Part shown: in pieces, positions 53,807 through 62,163 of the stretch
How the letters are laid out: every line of letters begins with the position of its first letter
Position numbering within the stretch: position 1 is the stretch's first letter
Assembly (NCBI RefSeq): GCF_010728925.1
Contig: NZ_AP022608.1
Coordinates: forward strand, 310,001-374,000
DNA: 64,000 nt
Direction of reading: 5' to 3'
Origin: Mycolicibacterium gadium
Lineage (GTDB): Bacteria; Actinomycetota; Actinomycetes; Mycobacteriales; Mycobacteriaceae
The notes under the pieces: model-generated
The model's input: the letters and a program-made list of their open reading frames with translations, nothing else
Told to the model about the DNA's origin: nothing
Databases searched by the model: none
Made by a program: the position numbers and the translations under genes

Positions 53807-55252
53807 TCACTGGGTCTTGAATCTGAGTGCCCGCGCGAATCGGCGTGTCTGGATGAGTGCTAGTCCCAGTAGCGCGAACCCGAGACAGTAGATCGCAGCT
53901 CCGCTGGCGATCTGCGCCGTGGTGGGTGAGCGCAGTCCGGCGGGCACATAGACCTCACGCTCGACCGAACTGCTTCCCTGCCATTGCGCGTCAATCGGTA
54001 TCCACGATTCGACCGTTTCGCCGGCACGGTCAAGTTCGATGTAGATGAACCAGCGCCCTGCTTGGGGAAGGTGAATCGCGCCGGTGAACCGGCCTGGGCC
54101 AACGTGATTGAGCGGTGCGGTGAGTGCTTGTCCACCCCGACGTGCTACCACCTCTTCGGCTACCAGTCCCGGGGTGGACTCCGCCGTGATCGCCTCGAGT
54201 TGGATGTTTCCTCGGCCATCGCCGCTTACGCTCCATCGCACTGACGTTATGTGTTGTCCTTGCCCAGGATCGTGGGCGATCGCCTGGGGCGCGGGACCCA
54301 GGATCCACGTTGTGGCGCCGGCCAGCAGCGTAACGGCTGCTGCCCCAATCCTGTGCGCGCGAAGGGATGTGGCCGCCGCAAGCGCGAGGCCCACGGCAAT
54401 GATCGGTACGGCGACCACGCCGATTTCTCCCGGTGGCATATTCGCCGTGCCGAGCGCTGAGGCGATCCAAGACAATGCGGCCACGGCCGCGCAGGTAGCC
54501 CCATATCGTGCAGCAGGTCCGCGCCAGGGCAGATCGGCCACGGCAAGGCCCAGCACTGCTAAGGGAATGTCGGGGGTACTGCGGCCCAGCGCGATGAGCA
54601 CCACGATGACGATGAGACGCAGTGTGACGTAGAGAAGGACGCTGCGCCCGACGGAATATGGTGTGGGGACTAGCGCGCGGATGATGAAGACGCTGAGTAG
54701 GCCAGAAGCAAGAAGTACTGGAAGATAGAAGACTTGGCTGAATTGCGGAACGTCGGTGTCGTACTCGAGGACTGTCATCATCGCGCTGCCGAGCACCAAC
54801 GCGGACAGGGCAGCCTCGACGACGCCGTGCCGTGTCGGTCGCACGCCGGCCAGAAGCCCGATAGCCATCGTTGTGGAGGCGAACACGACAAGCATGTGTG
54901 GAGGGCTCCACAACACGGCGTCACGCCCGAAGGCGTCGTGCCAAAACGCGTCCAGCGGCGCCGCGGCGAAGGTGACCGCACTCCCCAATCCGGCCAGCAG
55001 CAACCCCGGTTGCCTGAGCGCTCCCCGTAGCGACCGAGTGCCACAAACTGCGACTAGTCCCCAGCTGAGGACCACGAGAGCCACCACGGCAACACTGCCG
55101 TACAACACCAGATGCGGCGCGATCAGGGCCGTATCCCGGCCAATGTCGGTGTGCCAGGCGTCGTCCCAGTAGGTCGCGAACAACGCTGCCGATCCGGCGG
55201 CGGCGGCCACTGCGCCCAGGGCCGGCGAAAGAGTGATATGAGGCGTACTCAT
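53807..55252 (-). CDS. Polytopic membrane protein with extracytoplasmic beta domain
   Basis: A 481-residue protein (start MSTPHITLSP). About ten membrane helices (residues ~10-320) contain conserved acidic/His positions (YWDDAWHTDIGRD, APLDAFWHDAFGRDAVLWSPPH). A ~120-residue Ig-like domain follows (~330-450; GRFTGAIHLPQAGRWFIYIELDRAGE), then one last helix. This architecture resembles CopD/YcnJ-neighbourhood proteins, where the outer domain binds copper or assists import; the WHxD motifs inside the membrane are suggestive. It is divergent from a TetR gene with a clear shared operator. Confidence 0.75.
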   Translation of the reverse strand: MSTPHITLSPALGAVAAAAGSAALFATYWDDAWHTDIGRDTALIAPHLVLYGSVAVVALVVLSWGLVAVCGTRSLRGALRQPGLLLAGLGSAVTFAAAPLDAFWHDAFGRDAVLWSPPHMLVVFASTTMAIGLLAGVRPTRHGVVEAALSALVLGSAMMTVLEYDTDVPQFSQVFYLPVLLASGLLSVFIIRALVPTPYSVGRSVLLYVTLRLIVIVVLIALGRSTPDIPLAVLGLAVADLPWRGPAARYGATCAAVAALSWIASALGTANMPPGEIGVVAVPIIAVGLALAAATSLRAHRIGAAAVTLLAGATTWILGPAPQAIAHDPGQGQHITSVRWSVSGDGRGNIQLEAITAESTPGLVAEEVVARRGGQALTAPLNHVGPGRFTGAIHLPQAGRWFIYIELDRAGETVESWIPIDAQWQGSSSVEREVYVPAGLRSPTTAQIASGAAIYCLGFALLGLALIQTRRFARALRFKTQ

Positions 55253-55255
55253 ATA

Positions 55256-55273
55256 TGAGACGGACATGTCTCA
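55256..55273. promoter_or_regulatory. TetR-type operator between divergent genes
   Basis: TGAGACGGACATGTCTCA: perfect 6-bp arms with a 6-bp centre, only 3 bp from the membrane-protein start and 14 bp from the TetR start. An overlapping palindrome CTCATATATGAG spans 55248-55259. Confidence 0.7.
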
Positions 55274-55287
55274 ACTATGATGACCGC

Positions 55288-55896
55288 GTGGCGCACAGTC
55301 AAGACCGGCCGACGAGTTCAGGCCATATCGAGCCGCGGCTCATCGACGCGACAGCCGCCGCGATCGCCCGCTGGGGCCTCCAAGGCACAACCCGAGAGCG
55401 GATCGCCGCCGAAGCCGGGGTGTCTCGAGCCACGATCTACCGGCGCGATGTGACCCGCGATCAGCTGGTCACTGCGCTGACCGAACGTGCCGGACAAACC
55501 TTCCGCAACGCGATATGGCCGGCCATCACCGGACGCGGAACGGCGGCGCAGCGGCTTGAGGCCGCGCTCGAGGCGATGTGCTCGGCCGCCGACGAATACC
55601 TACCACTGCTCGCTGGCATGTTTCTGGCACATGGCGAGATCTTCCATCAGCCGGGACCCGAGGCGTTGACGGTCGACATCTTCGCTGAGCCTTTTGAGCG
55701 GCTGCTTATCGACGGCGCGGGGGATGGGACGCTGCGCCGTCTGCCAGAGACGGTCACCGCGACGGTGCTGTTCAATATGGTCGGCTGGGGCTACATCCAC
55801 CTGCGTGCAAGTCACCACTGGAGTCAGGAAGCCGCCCGACGCAACGTAATTGAACTCGCGCTACACGGTTTGGTCGCACGTCACGACGATGGGTGA
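55288..55896 (+). CDS. TetR-family regulator
   Basis: A 202-residue regulator (GTG 55288; the in-frame ATG 55255 lies inside the operator and is less likely). N-terminal HTH: ATAAAIARWGLQGTTRERIAAEAGVSRATIYRR. The C-terminal ligand domain is all-helical. It is expected to repress itself and the divergent membrane protein; the ligand is unknown. Confidence 0.9.
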   Translation: MAHSQDRPTSSGHIEPRLIDATAAAIARWGLQGTTRERIAAEAGVSRATIYRRDVTRDQLVTALTERAGQTFRNAIWPAITGRGTAAQRLEAALEAMCSAADEYLPLLAGMFLAHGEIFHQPGPEALTVDIFAEPFERLLIDGAGDGTLRRLPETVTATVLFNMVGWGYIHLRASHHWSQEAARRNVIELALHGLVARHDDG

Positions 55897-56056
55897 TCTT
55901 CAGGACTAAAAGCATTGTGCGCCTGCGCTTCAGTAGGAATGCAGGCGGCGGCCTGCACCCGATTGACCGAACACATGAATGAGGCTCACTCGCCACGTAT
56001 CGAGCCGGATGCGCACAGAGCAGGCGACTGGGGGCAGCGAGCTTCAACTGCGCTAC

Positions 56057-56075
56057 ATACCCCCCGGTGGGGTAT
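56057..56075. promoter_or_regulatory. CsoR/RicR-type operator 1 of 3 before the DUF1326 gene
   Basis: ATACCC-N7-GGGTAT, or TACCCC-N5-GGGGTA; the longer inner arms give a perfect match. It is the most upstream of three such boxes. Confidence 0.68.
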
Positions 56076-56087
56076 CGTGCGCCCAGA

Positions 56088-56104
56088 ATACCCCCGGGGG
56101 GTAC
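56088..56104. promoter_or_regulatory. CsoR/RicR-type operator 2 of 3 before the DUF1326 gene
   Basis: ATACCCCCGGGGGGTAC, arms TACCC/GGGTA; the last base departs from GGGTAT. Confidence 0.65.
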
Positions 56105-56138
56105 TTGCGCAGAGCGGTGCGCAGCGCTAGCCTCCTAG

Positions 56139-56155
56139 ATACCCCATGGGGGTAT
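56139..56155. promoter_or_regulatory. CsoR/RicR-type operator 3 of 3 before the DUF1326 gene
   Basis: ATACCCCATGGGGGTAT, perfect 6-bp arms with a 5-bp centre, ending 15 bp before the ATG. This proximal box would block transcription directly. Confidence 0.75.
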
Positions 56156-56170
56156 ATGAGAGGAGATCTG

Positions 56171-56890
56171 ATGACTGCAATATCGACTACGGTCGACTGG
56201 CATCTTCGTGGTGACTGGTTCGACGTATGCAGCTGCAAGCTGCCCTGCCCGTGCAGCTTCGCACAGGAACCCACCCACGGCGACTGCCTTTTCACCTTGG
56301 TCTGGCATATCCGAGACGGACACTTCGGTGAGGTGGATCTCGACGGGTTGAACGTGGTTTCGCTCGGCGAGTTCACCGGCAACATGTGGGTCGGCGACCC
56401 TGACGCCATGATGAGGTTGATGTTCTACATCGATTCCAGCGCCGATCCCGCCCAGCGCGACGCCCTGGAGCGGATCTTCACCGGTAAGGAGGGCGGCTGG
56501 CCGGCCCAATTCGCCAGTCTCATCGAAGATCTGCGGGCGATCGAGTACGCACCCATCACGTTCGAGGCAGCCGATGACCTCGGCTTCTGGCGCGCCGAAA
56601 TCCCGGGGAAGGTCGACCTTCGTGTGGCTGCGCTGACCGGACCGACCTCGGATCCCGATCACCGTGTGACCACCGCCAACGCGCCCGGTGCCGAAGTCGG
56701 CCCCGGCCAAATCGCGACCTGGGGTGTTGTGGAGCGGGACCACGCTGTGGGCTTTGACTGGTCCCACGATCACCGCGGTGGCTCGAGCAAGCATTTTCCG
56801 TTCGACTGGCGGCCCGACAGCGTAGGCGAATCCGCGGTCACGCCAGAAGCCACTTCCGACAAGGCGTCCTCATGCCAGTGCCACGCCTGA
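56171..56890 (+). CDS. DUF1326 protein with Cys-rich motifs
   Basis: A 239-residue protein (ATG 56171, GAGAGGAGATCTG upstream). The N-terminal signature WFDVCSCKLPCPCSFAQEPTHGDC carries five Cys and defines DUF1326; the chain ends in a further CQCHA. No signal peptide, so it is cytoplasmic. The Cys clusters could hold Cu(I) or another metal. Proteins of this family are often paired with DUF2182 membrane proteins, but none is adjacent. Three copper-type operators in tandem lie upstream, making this the most heavily boxed promoter of the window. Confidence 0.85.
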   Translation: MTAISTTVDWHLRGDWFDVCSCKLPCPCSFAQEPTHGDCLFTLVWHIRDGHFGEVDLDGLNVVSLGEFTGNMWVGDPDAMMRLMFYIDSSADPAQRDALERIFTGKEGGWPAQFASLIEDLRAIEYAPITFEAADDLGFWRAEIPGKVDLRVAALTGPTSDPDHRVTTANAPGAEVGPGQIATWGVVERDHAVGFDWSHDHRGGSSKHFPFDWRPDSVGESAVTPEATSDKASSCQCHA

Positions 56891-57280
56891 GCGCTGTTAC
56901 CGCCTGAAAACATCTCCCAAAGTCGGGTGGCCGCCCAGGACATCGACGGTTCTGAGCTGGCCGCCGGTGGCTCAGCCGCCGCGCAGGCTTCGAATACGCG
57001 TGGACAAAGGCCACCGATGGCGCATTTCCCAAGGGACGCATCCGATGGTGCCTCCGCTACACCGGCTCGCGCCTCTCGTGCAGCTCTCGTCGTTCGCCGA
57101 GTAGCAAAAACACAGGCTCTCGCCTTTCGCCGAGGCAGTCACAGCGGGGGACAAACTCCACATCGCATAGCCACCGGCGTCCCTCATCTACTATTCAACT
57201 ACATAAATCATCGCCTAGGCTGCCGCACATTGCTTTTGCGAGCGGTCAACCACCTCACAAACCTTCGAGAAGGAGTCACC
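56891..57280. other. 390 bp intergenic region
   Basis: No gene supported. It contains the dyad at 57186-57206. Confidence 0.4.
57186..57206. promoter_or_regulatory. Candidate BlaI-family operator upstream of the MPT63-like gene
   Basis: ATCTACT (57186-57192), 6 bp, CTACATAA (57199-57206); same layout as 51281 with one substitution in the second block. It lies 75 bp before the ATG. Confidence 0.5.
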
Positions 57281-57847
57281 ATGCGACGACATATTTTGCT
57301 CATCGCCACAGCCCTGGCCGCGCTCATCGGTGTGGCCACAGCAGTGGCGGTACCCGCCTCAGCCCGCGAACACGCCCACCATCAGTTCGGGACGCCTCAG
57401 CAACTTGTCGACGCCGGCGGGGCCGTCGTGCAGGAGTGGACTGTCACAGGCTTGCAGAGGTCGACGGCCGCGCTTCCGGGATACGCTGCGCGAGGCCAGC
57501 TCTGGGAAGCCACGGCTACAGTACGGGCGGTCACCGGCACTGTGACGCCGATCATCCCAAACCTTCACGCGGTCACCGCTGGCGGTCAGCGGTGGCCAGT
57601 GATATGGCAGATCGCCAACCCGCAAGGACTCCCGGGTGGAACGCTGGCCCAAGGGCAAGCCGCTAGCGGAAAAGTGTATTTCGACGTTGTCGACGCAAAA
57701 CCGATGGCCGTGATCTATGACAACGGCAGCGGCGCACCGCTGATGTGGTGCTGTACCGACGGCATGACGATGCCTATGCCGATGGACAACTGCCCCATGT
57801 GCGCGACCATGAGCCGACCCTGCCCGCACTGCCGAGATTCCATGTAG
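57281..57847 (+). CDS. MPT63/DUF1942-like secreted protein with a Cys/Met-rich metal-binding tail
   Basis: A 188-residue secreted protein (ATG 57281, AGAAGGAGTCACC upstream). The signal peptide is ~1-29. The body (~35-150) has the MPT63-type Ig-like fold seen in mycobacterial secreted antigens (VVQEWTVTGLQRSTAALPGYAARGQLWEATATV..ITPIIPNLHAV..NPQGLPGGTLAQGQAASGKVYFDVVD). The last ~34 residues are unlike MPT63: MWCCTDGMTMPMPMDNCPMC, then ATMSRPCPHCRDSM, with six Cys, seven Met and one His. That tail looks like a Cu(I) site. The fusion appears natural, with no frameshift. Confidence 0.8.
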   Translation: MRRHILLIATALAALIGVATAVAVPASAREHAHHQFGTPQQLVDAGGAVVQEWTVTGLQRSTAALPGYAARGQLWEATATVRAVTGTVTPIIPNLHAVTAGGQRWPVIWQIANPQGLPGGTLAQGQAASGKVYFDVVDAKPMAVIYDNGSGAPLMWCCTDGMTMPMPMDNCPMCATMSRPCPHCRDSM

Positions 57848-58250
57848 CCGCCCCTCATGCGCGACGAATCAGATCAGCGCCTAGATTGACTTGGGCCACC
57901 GATGTGAGAATCGGGTAGGGATGCCGCCATGACTCGAACCACCGTGGTCGACGATGATGGACCGCACTAAGCCGCCGCCTCCACCGCTCAATAACCGCAC
58001 CATGGCGCGGCGTTCCGCAGCCCTTCACCTGACCAACTCACGAGCAAGCGATGATGCACCAGCCAGCGCGGTTAATCGACGCAAACGCAACGCGCCGGAA
58101 CCCCTAGTGCCCGCGTCTACGGTCTCACCCCGTATACTGCCACCGAAGCGGTGTCGGCGTGCCAGCCGGCGCTTGTGACACGCAATGCTGAACTGCGGGA
58201 AGCCCTCTCGAAGCCGAGCGAAGATTGCAATCCCTATATGGAGGTGGCCG
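57848..58250. other. 400 bp without a recognised gene
   Basis: No copper-type box, TACTA dyad or coding sequence recognised here. Confidence 0.4.
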
Positions 58251-58964
58251 GTGCTGAAAGTCTTGCTGCGCATTGTTGGAGTTCTCATGATCAGTGGAGT
58301 GGCGGCACTGCTTGCGAGCCCGGCGGCGACCGCCCATGTCGGTGCATACATTGACGGTGGGGTGCCAGGGGAGACGGGTCTGATCACCCTGCGGGTCCCC
58401 GCAGAGTCGGACAACCCGGCTACCACCAAAGTGGAAGTGCGGATCCCTGACGGCATCCAGATCCGAACCGTGCGGGCTCAACCGGTTGCAGGCTGGCAAC
58501 TCGACATAACGAAGAAGAAGACGAATCCGCCGATCTACAGAGACGACGGCACACCAGTCGATGAGGTGGTCAGTTCGGTGACGTGGACCGCCACCGGCCA
58601 GGGAATCCTGCCTGGTCAATTCGATGACTTCGTCCTCGAAGCGGGTCCGCTGCCGGATGTCGAGACGCTTGCGTTGCCAACCATTCAGACCTTCGCCGAC
58701 GGCACCGCCGACGCTTGGACTGAACCCGCGCCCGAAGGCAGTGATCCCGAGTTTCCCGTGCCGACAGTGACTCTCGGGTCGAGTGCGGAGACTGGTGCTA
58801 GCGGGGGGAGCGCCATGACTTCGGTGATCGCCTGGACTGCTCTAGGGTTTGCTGTGATCGCGGTGGCACTCGGCATCTTTGCGATCGACCGAGCCCGTCG
58901 GTCCGCTGATGCCGGCTCGGTGAGTGCTGCGGCGCCTCCCGAGCAATCCGCGGTCAGCGAGTAG
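58251..58964 (+). CDS. YcnI-like copper-binding protein (DUF1775)
   Basis: A 237-residue protein; GTG 58251 is fixed by GGAGG 6 nt upstream. Signal peptide cleavage after TAHV-preceding Ala would make His the first mature residue (ATA-HVGAYI). YcnI uses that His, a Glu (here in RVPAESDNP) and a Trp (SSVTWTA) as a mono-histidine brace for Cu(II). All three are present. A C-terminal helix (VIAWTALGFAVIAVALGIFA) anchors it outside the membrane. It begins a set with a cupredoxin-like lipoprotein and a large membrane protein. Confidence 0.88.
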   Translation: MLKVLLRIVGVLMISGVAALLASPAATAHVGAYIDGGVPGETGLITLRVPAESDNPATTKVEVRIPDGIQIRTVRAQPVAGWQLDITKKKTNPPIYRDDGTPVDEVVSSVTWTATGQGILPGQFDDFVLEAGPLPDVETLALPTIQTFADGTADAWTEPAPEGSDPEFPVPTVTLGSSAETGASGGSAMTSVIAWTALGFAVIAVALGIFAIDRARRSADAGSVSAAAPPEQSAVSE

Positions 58965-59081
58965 CAACGTAACCGATACTCCATCAGAGAAGTAGCTGCT
59001 GTGAAACGTCTGGTCTCGCGCTGATGTGCTGTACCAGCGCGGGGGCACAATTCTCGGCATGACGATTGGACGGACAAATCG

Positions 59082-59516
59082 ATGGTTGAATGCGGTATTT
59101 GGTTGAGAGCGAGCGCAATTGGGGCGGCTGCCGTCGCCTTGGCCGCGTGTGGTTCGCCACCGTCCTCTACGGATGCTTCTTCCGCTGCGCCGGCGACCTC
59201 CGCTCAACCAGTTGCGACCACGTCCCCGACAAGTGCGAGTGCTGAAGCCGGGACGGTCATCGATGTCACAGTCGCCAACGGCACGGTGACACCCATGAAC
59301 GCGGAGACTCAAGCGGTCGCCGGGCAACCGATAGTGCTCCAAGTGATCAGCGACGCTGTCGACAGCCTGCACGTGCATTCGGTGCCCGAACACGTCTTCG
59401 ACGTTGCGGCCACCTCAGGTCAGCGCTTCGAGTTCACCGTCGACATTCCCGGTCGTGTCGCAGTGGAGTTGCACGACTTGCATGTCACAGTCGTCACCAT
59501 CGAAGTCCGGCCTTGA
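59082..59516 (+). CDS. Cupredoxin-like lipoprotein
   Basis: A 144-residue lipoprotein (ATG 59082) with lipobox VALAACGS, a Ser/Thr/Pro linker, and a beta-sandwich of the cupredoxin_1/EfeO-N type (VIDVTVANGTVTPMNAETQAVAGQPIVLQVISDAVDSLHVHSVPEHVFDV..VAVELHDLHVTVVTIEV). His residues at LHVHSVPEH and LHDLHV are potential metal ligands; no Cys of a blue-copper site is seen. The stop overlaps the TTG start of the following membrane protein. Likely a periplasmic copper carrier for that partner. Confidence 0.8.
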   Translation: MVECGIWLRASAIGAAAVALAACGSPPSSTDASSAAPATSAQPVATTSPTSASAEAGTVIDVTVANGTVTPMNAETQAVAGQPIVLQVISDAVDSLHVHSVPEHVFDVAATSGQRFEFTVDIPGRVAVELHDLHVTVVTIEVRP

Positions 59517-60883
59517 CGCGCGAAGCCGCTGAGACGTTCCTAGCGCATGGCGTAGGGGGATCGACCGATCTTCCAGTGCCGCTGTCGTACGCGTTGATTG
59601 GGGCCGCATGGGCGTTAGCTGCGACTTTTGCCGTGGTGGCTGTGGCGTGGAGGACGCCGCGGTTTGACCCGGCGAAGCCGGGACGAGAGCTGCCGACGTG
59701 GGTATCTGCTGTCGTCGACTCCCCGGCTGTCCGGTGGTTCGTCGCGATTGCCGCCGCGGTCTTTACCGCGTGGGTGGGTGTCGCTGCTATCTGGGGTCCC
59801 CAGGGCAGTGACAACGCGTTGCCGGGTGCGTTCTATGTGCTGTTGTGGGTTGGGCTAGTCGCCATATCGGTTGTCATCGGCCCGGTTTGGCGGCTGATCT
59901 CGCCGGTGCGCACGGTGTGGCGGCTGTTGCACATCAGGCGGCGCGGTGCGACCCCCTCAGAGGGGCGCATCCGGTATCGGCACGGGTGGGGATACTGGCC
60001 GGGAGTGGTCGGGCTGTTCGCTTTCGTCTGGCTGGAGCTCGCGAGTTCCGATCCTGGCTCGCTGACGGCGATCAAGATCTGGATTCTCGTCTATGCCGCC
60101 GCGATGTTGGTCGGCGCAGCGGTTTTCGGAACGACATGGTTCGCTCGAGCCGATCCGTTTGAGGTGTACAGCGTGACAGTCTCGCGGCTCGCACCGTTCA
60201 GAAGAAGTCGCGCGACAGGACGCATCGTCATCGGGAATCCGCTCGATCATCTGCCCACGATGCCGGTACGTCCAGGCACCGTCGCGGTGATGGCCGTTCT
60301 GCTCGGATCGACCGCGTTCGACAGTTTCTCCCAGTCCGCCACCTTCAACAACTTCGTCGCACGCAACTCCGCCAGCATCCCTCTGGTCGGTATCTCCGCG
60401 GGCGGCACGGTGCTGCGATCCCTCGGACTCATACTTTTCGTGCTCGCCGTGGGCGTGACATTCTCTGCCGCGGCTCGCGCGACCGCTGGCGTCAGTCGCG
60501 AGCAGCGTCGTGAGCTCCCGGCGCTGCTCGCTCACAGTCTCATTCCGATCGTCGTGGGATACATCTTCGCGCACTACCTCTCCTACCTCGTCGAGCGCGG
60601 CCAGGAGACCATCGTGCGGCTTGCCGACCCGCTTGGCAGGGGCTGGCACCTACTTGGCCTGAACTCCGACGACGTGCAGTACTTCCTATCGCTGAATCCG
60701 ACGTTGCTGTGGACCATCAAGGTCGCCTCCGTTGTCACCGGGCATATGTTGGCCGTGATCGCGGCACACGACAAAGCGCTGCGAGTGCTTCCGGTAGGCC
60801 ATCAACTGACGGGCCAGCTCGCGATGATGCTGACAATGGTCGGCTACACCTTCGCCGGCCTTTACCTACTGTTCGGGGCTTAA
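59513..60883 (+). CDS. Polytopic membrane protein linked to the cupredoxin
   Basis: A 456-residue protein starting at TTG 59513 (TTGA overlap). About eleven membrane helices; conserved polar positions within or near helices (WFARADPFEVYS, FAHYLSYLVERGQE, GHMLAVIAAHDKAL, DSFSQSATFNNFV) include several His. In actinobacteria this type follows a cupredoxin or YcnI gene, suggesting copper transport or delivery to a cuproenzyme. The transport direction is unknown. Confidence 0.72.
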   Translation: MTREAAETFLAHGVGGSTDLPVPLSYALIGAAWALAATFAVVAVAWRTPRFDPAKPGRELPTWVSAVVDSPAVRWFVAIAAAVFTAWVGVAAIWGPQGSDNALPGAFYVLLWVGLVAISVVIGPVWRLISPVRTVWRLLHIRRRGATPSEGRIRYRHGWGYWPGVVGLFAFVWLELASSDPGSLTAIKIWILVYAAAMLVGAAVFGTTWFARADPFEVYSVTVSRLAPFRRSRATGRIVIGNPLDHLPTMPVRPGTVAVMAVLLGSTAFDSFSQSATFNNFVARNSASIPLVGISAGGTVLRSLGLILFVLAVGVTFSAAARATAGVSREQRRELPALLAHSLIPIVVGYIFAHYLSYLVERGQETIVRLADPLGRGWHLLGLNSDDVQYFLSLNPTLLWTIKVASVVTGHMLAVIAAHDKALRVLPVGHQLTGQLAMMLTMVGYTFAGLYLLFGA

Positions 60884-61907
60884 GGTCTGCCAAGCGTCTC
60901 CGCGACTTATACAGTCGCAGCTTGGCTGCGAATGGTGGTAGGCGTTCAGACGCTGGGCACGCAAGAAGTGCGACCGTACATGTTCCTGCATCTGGTGCGC
61001 AGGAACTCACTATCTTGAGCGAACAAGGAACGGTCCGAATCGCGATATTGATCGACTGCGGCAGATTTGGCAGGCAAGAGGGTTGACCGTTTCATTCGTC
61101 GAAACGGCGGGCGTTGCTAACAGTCAAGAATTGACGAATCAGTTAGATACTCTTGATCGCTGGCGCCGCTGATGACGAAGCATCTGGCCTCCCGGGGCCC
61201 CGGGTGATCAAGAGATCTTGGACGCTCTCCCAGAAACAAATGGCGGTATCTCGGGCTCAAGGCGCCGGTGTCGACAAAGCTGTTCTGGCTAAGCTCTTGC
61301 TCGTTGAATGATCGGCGCCGCAAGGCTATACGCAGAACTTTCAATCTCTATCGTGGCCCCGAAGGTAAGCGAGCCAGACTGGCAGTTCTGTCAACCGTAC
61401 TGTCGTGGCGACTCTGGTTAGCCCCCCACCGTTGCCGAGTCGGCGTGATGGCGCTACTGATCAACGGAAACGACTGAGGCGTCGATGCCAGCTAGGGGGT
61501 GGATCAACGCCCCAGCCGTCGTCCATATACTATCCTACTCCGTAGATCACGGACCAATCCCAACCGAAGCGCGAACGTGGCCTGTAGCTGGCCGTGCTTG
61601 CCAATCCATCGAGGAGTCGTGCGCTGGTGGGCTGAGGCTCCTGCCGACGATGCCCGGAACAAACTGCCCGACGGTTCGACGACGGAGCCGAGACTCAGGA
61701 TCTCCCGTGCATCCGAGACTCTCAAGGCCTGACATAGTCGGCAATCTCGGCTTCTTTGCCGGCTTGGGGAGAAGTCGACGCCTCGGGGATAGGAGTGAGA
61801 CGCGGTGTACATCGAGTGTGTCGCGTTGGCAAGTCAGCTTGTTCTTCAGCGCCTGGCCTGGCTGTATCCACTGCGGGTAGCTCGACGACGCGAAAGGCGT
61901 ATCGCTG
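60884..61907. other. 1.0 kb with no supported gene
   Basis: Open frames are short and lack ribosome sites. TACTATCCTACTCCGTAGATC-like words at 61528-61547 echo the BlaI-type sites but do not fit the spacing classes. I see no terminator with a T-tract after the membrane protein gene. Confidence 0.4.
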
Positions 61908-62054
61908 GTGACGGTACAAGAGAAATTCCGGCGGATCGTCCAGAGTCAGATCACACGGTCGATTGCCAAATGCCTCGCGTTGTGCGCGGTGGGCCGCGTC
62001 ACCAGTGGGTGGCGCCCCGTCAAGGCCGGCGGGGGAAAGTCCTGCTGCGGCTGA
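61908..62054 (+). CDS. 48-residue Cys-containing protein, paralogue of the one at 51760
   Basis: GTG 61908 follows GCGAAAGGCG. The product is basic, with RSIAKCLALCAVGRVTSG and the C-terminal GGGKSCCG. Compared with the 52-residue protein at 51760, both share AKC-x2-x-CA-x-G, then a basic stretch and GK-[ST]-CC plus one residue. Sharing six positions including all four Cys in the same order is unlikely by chance in such short chains. The lack of a copper-type box upstream is a difference. It ends 109 bp before the convergent hydrolase gene. Confidence 0.5.
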   Translation: MTVQEKFRRIVQSQITRSIAKCLALCAVGRVTSGWRPVKAGGGKSCCG

Positions 62055-62163
62055 CCGCGCCGCGACGTGCTGCCCTCGGGGCGCTGCTACCGCAGCGTGA
62101 GGTTTCCCAGCGCTGTGTTGCGGACTTGCGCGCACCAAGTCGTGTTGGGCCGGGTTTCCTGTC

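Noticed and set aside
61528..61547. TACTATCC..CCGTAGA as another BlaI-type operator
   Set aside because: Spacing does not fit either class and no gene starts within 350 bp.
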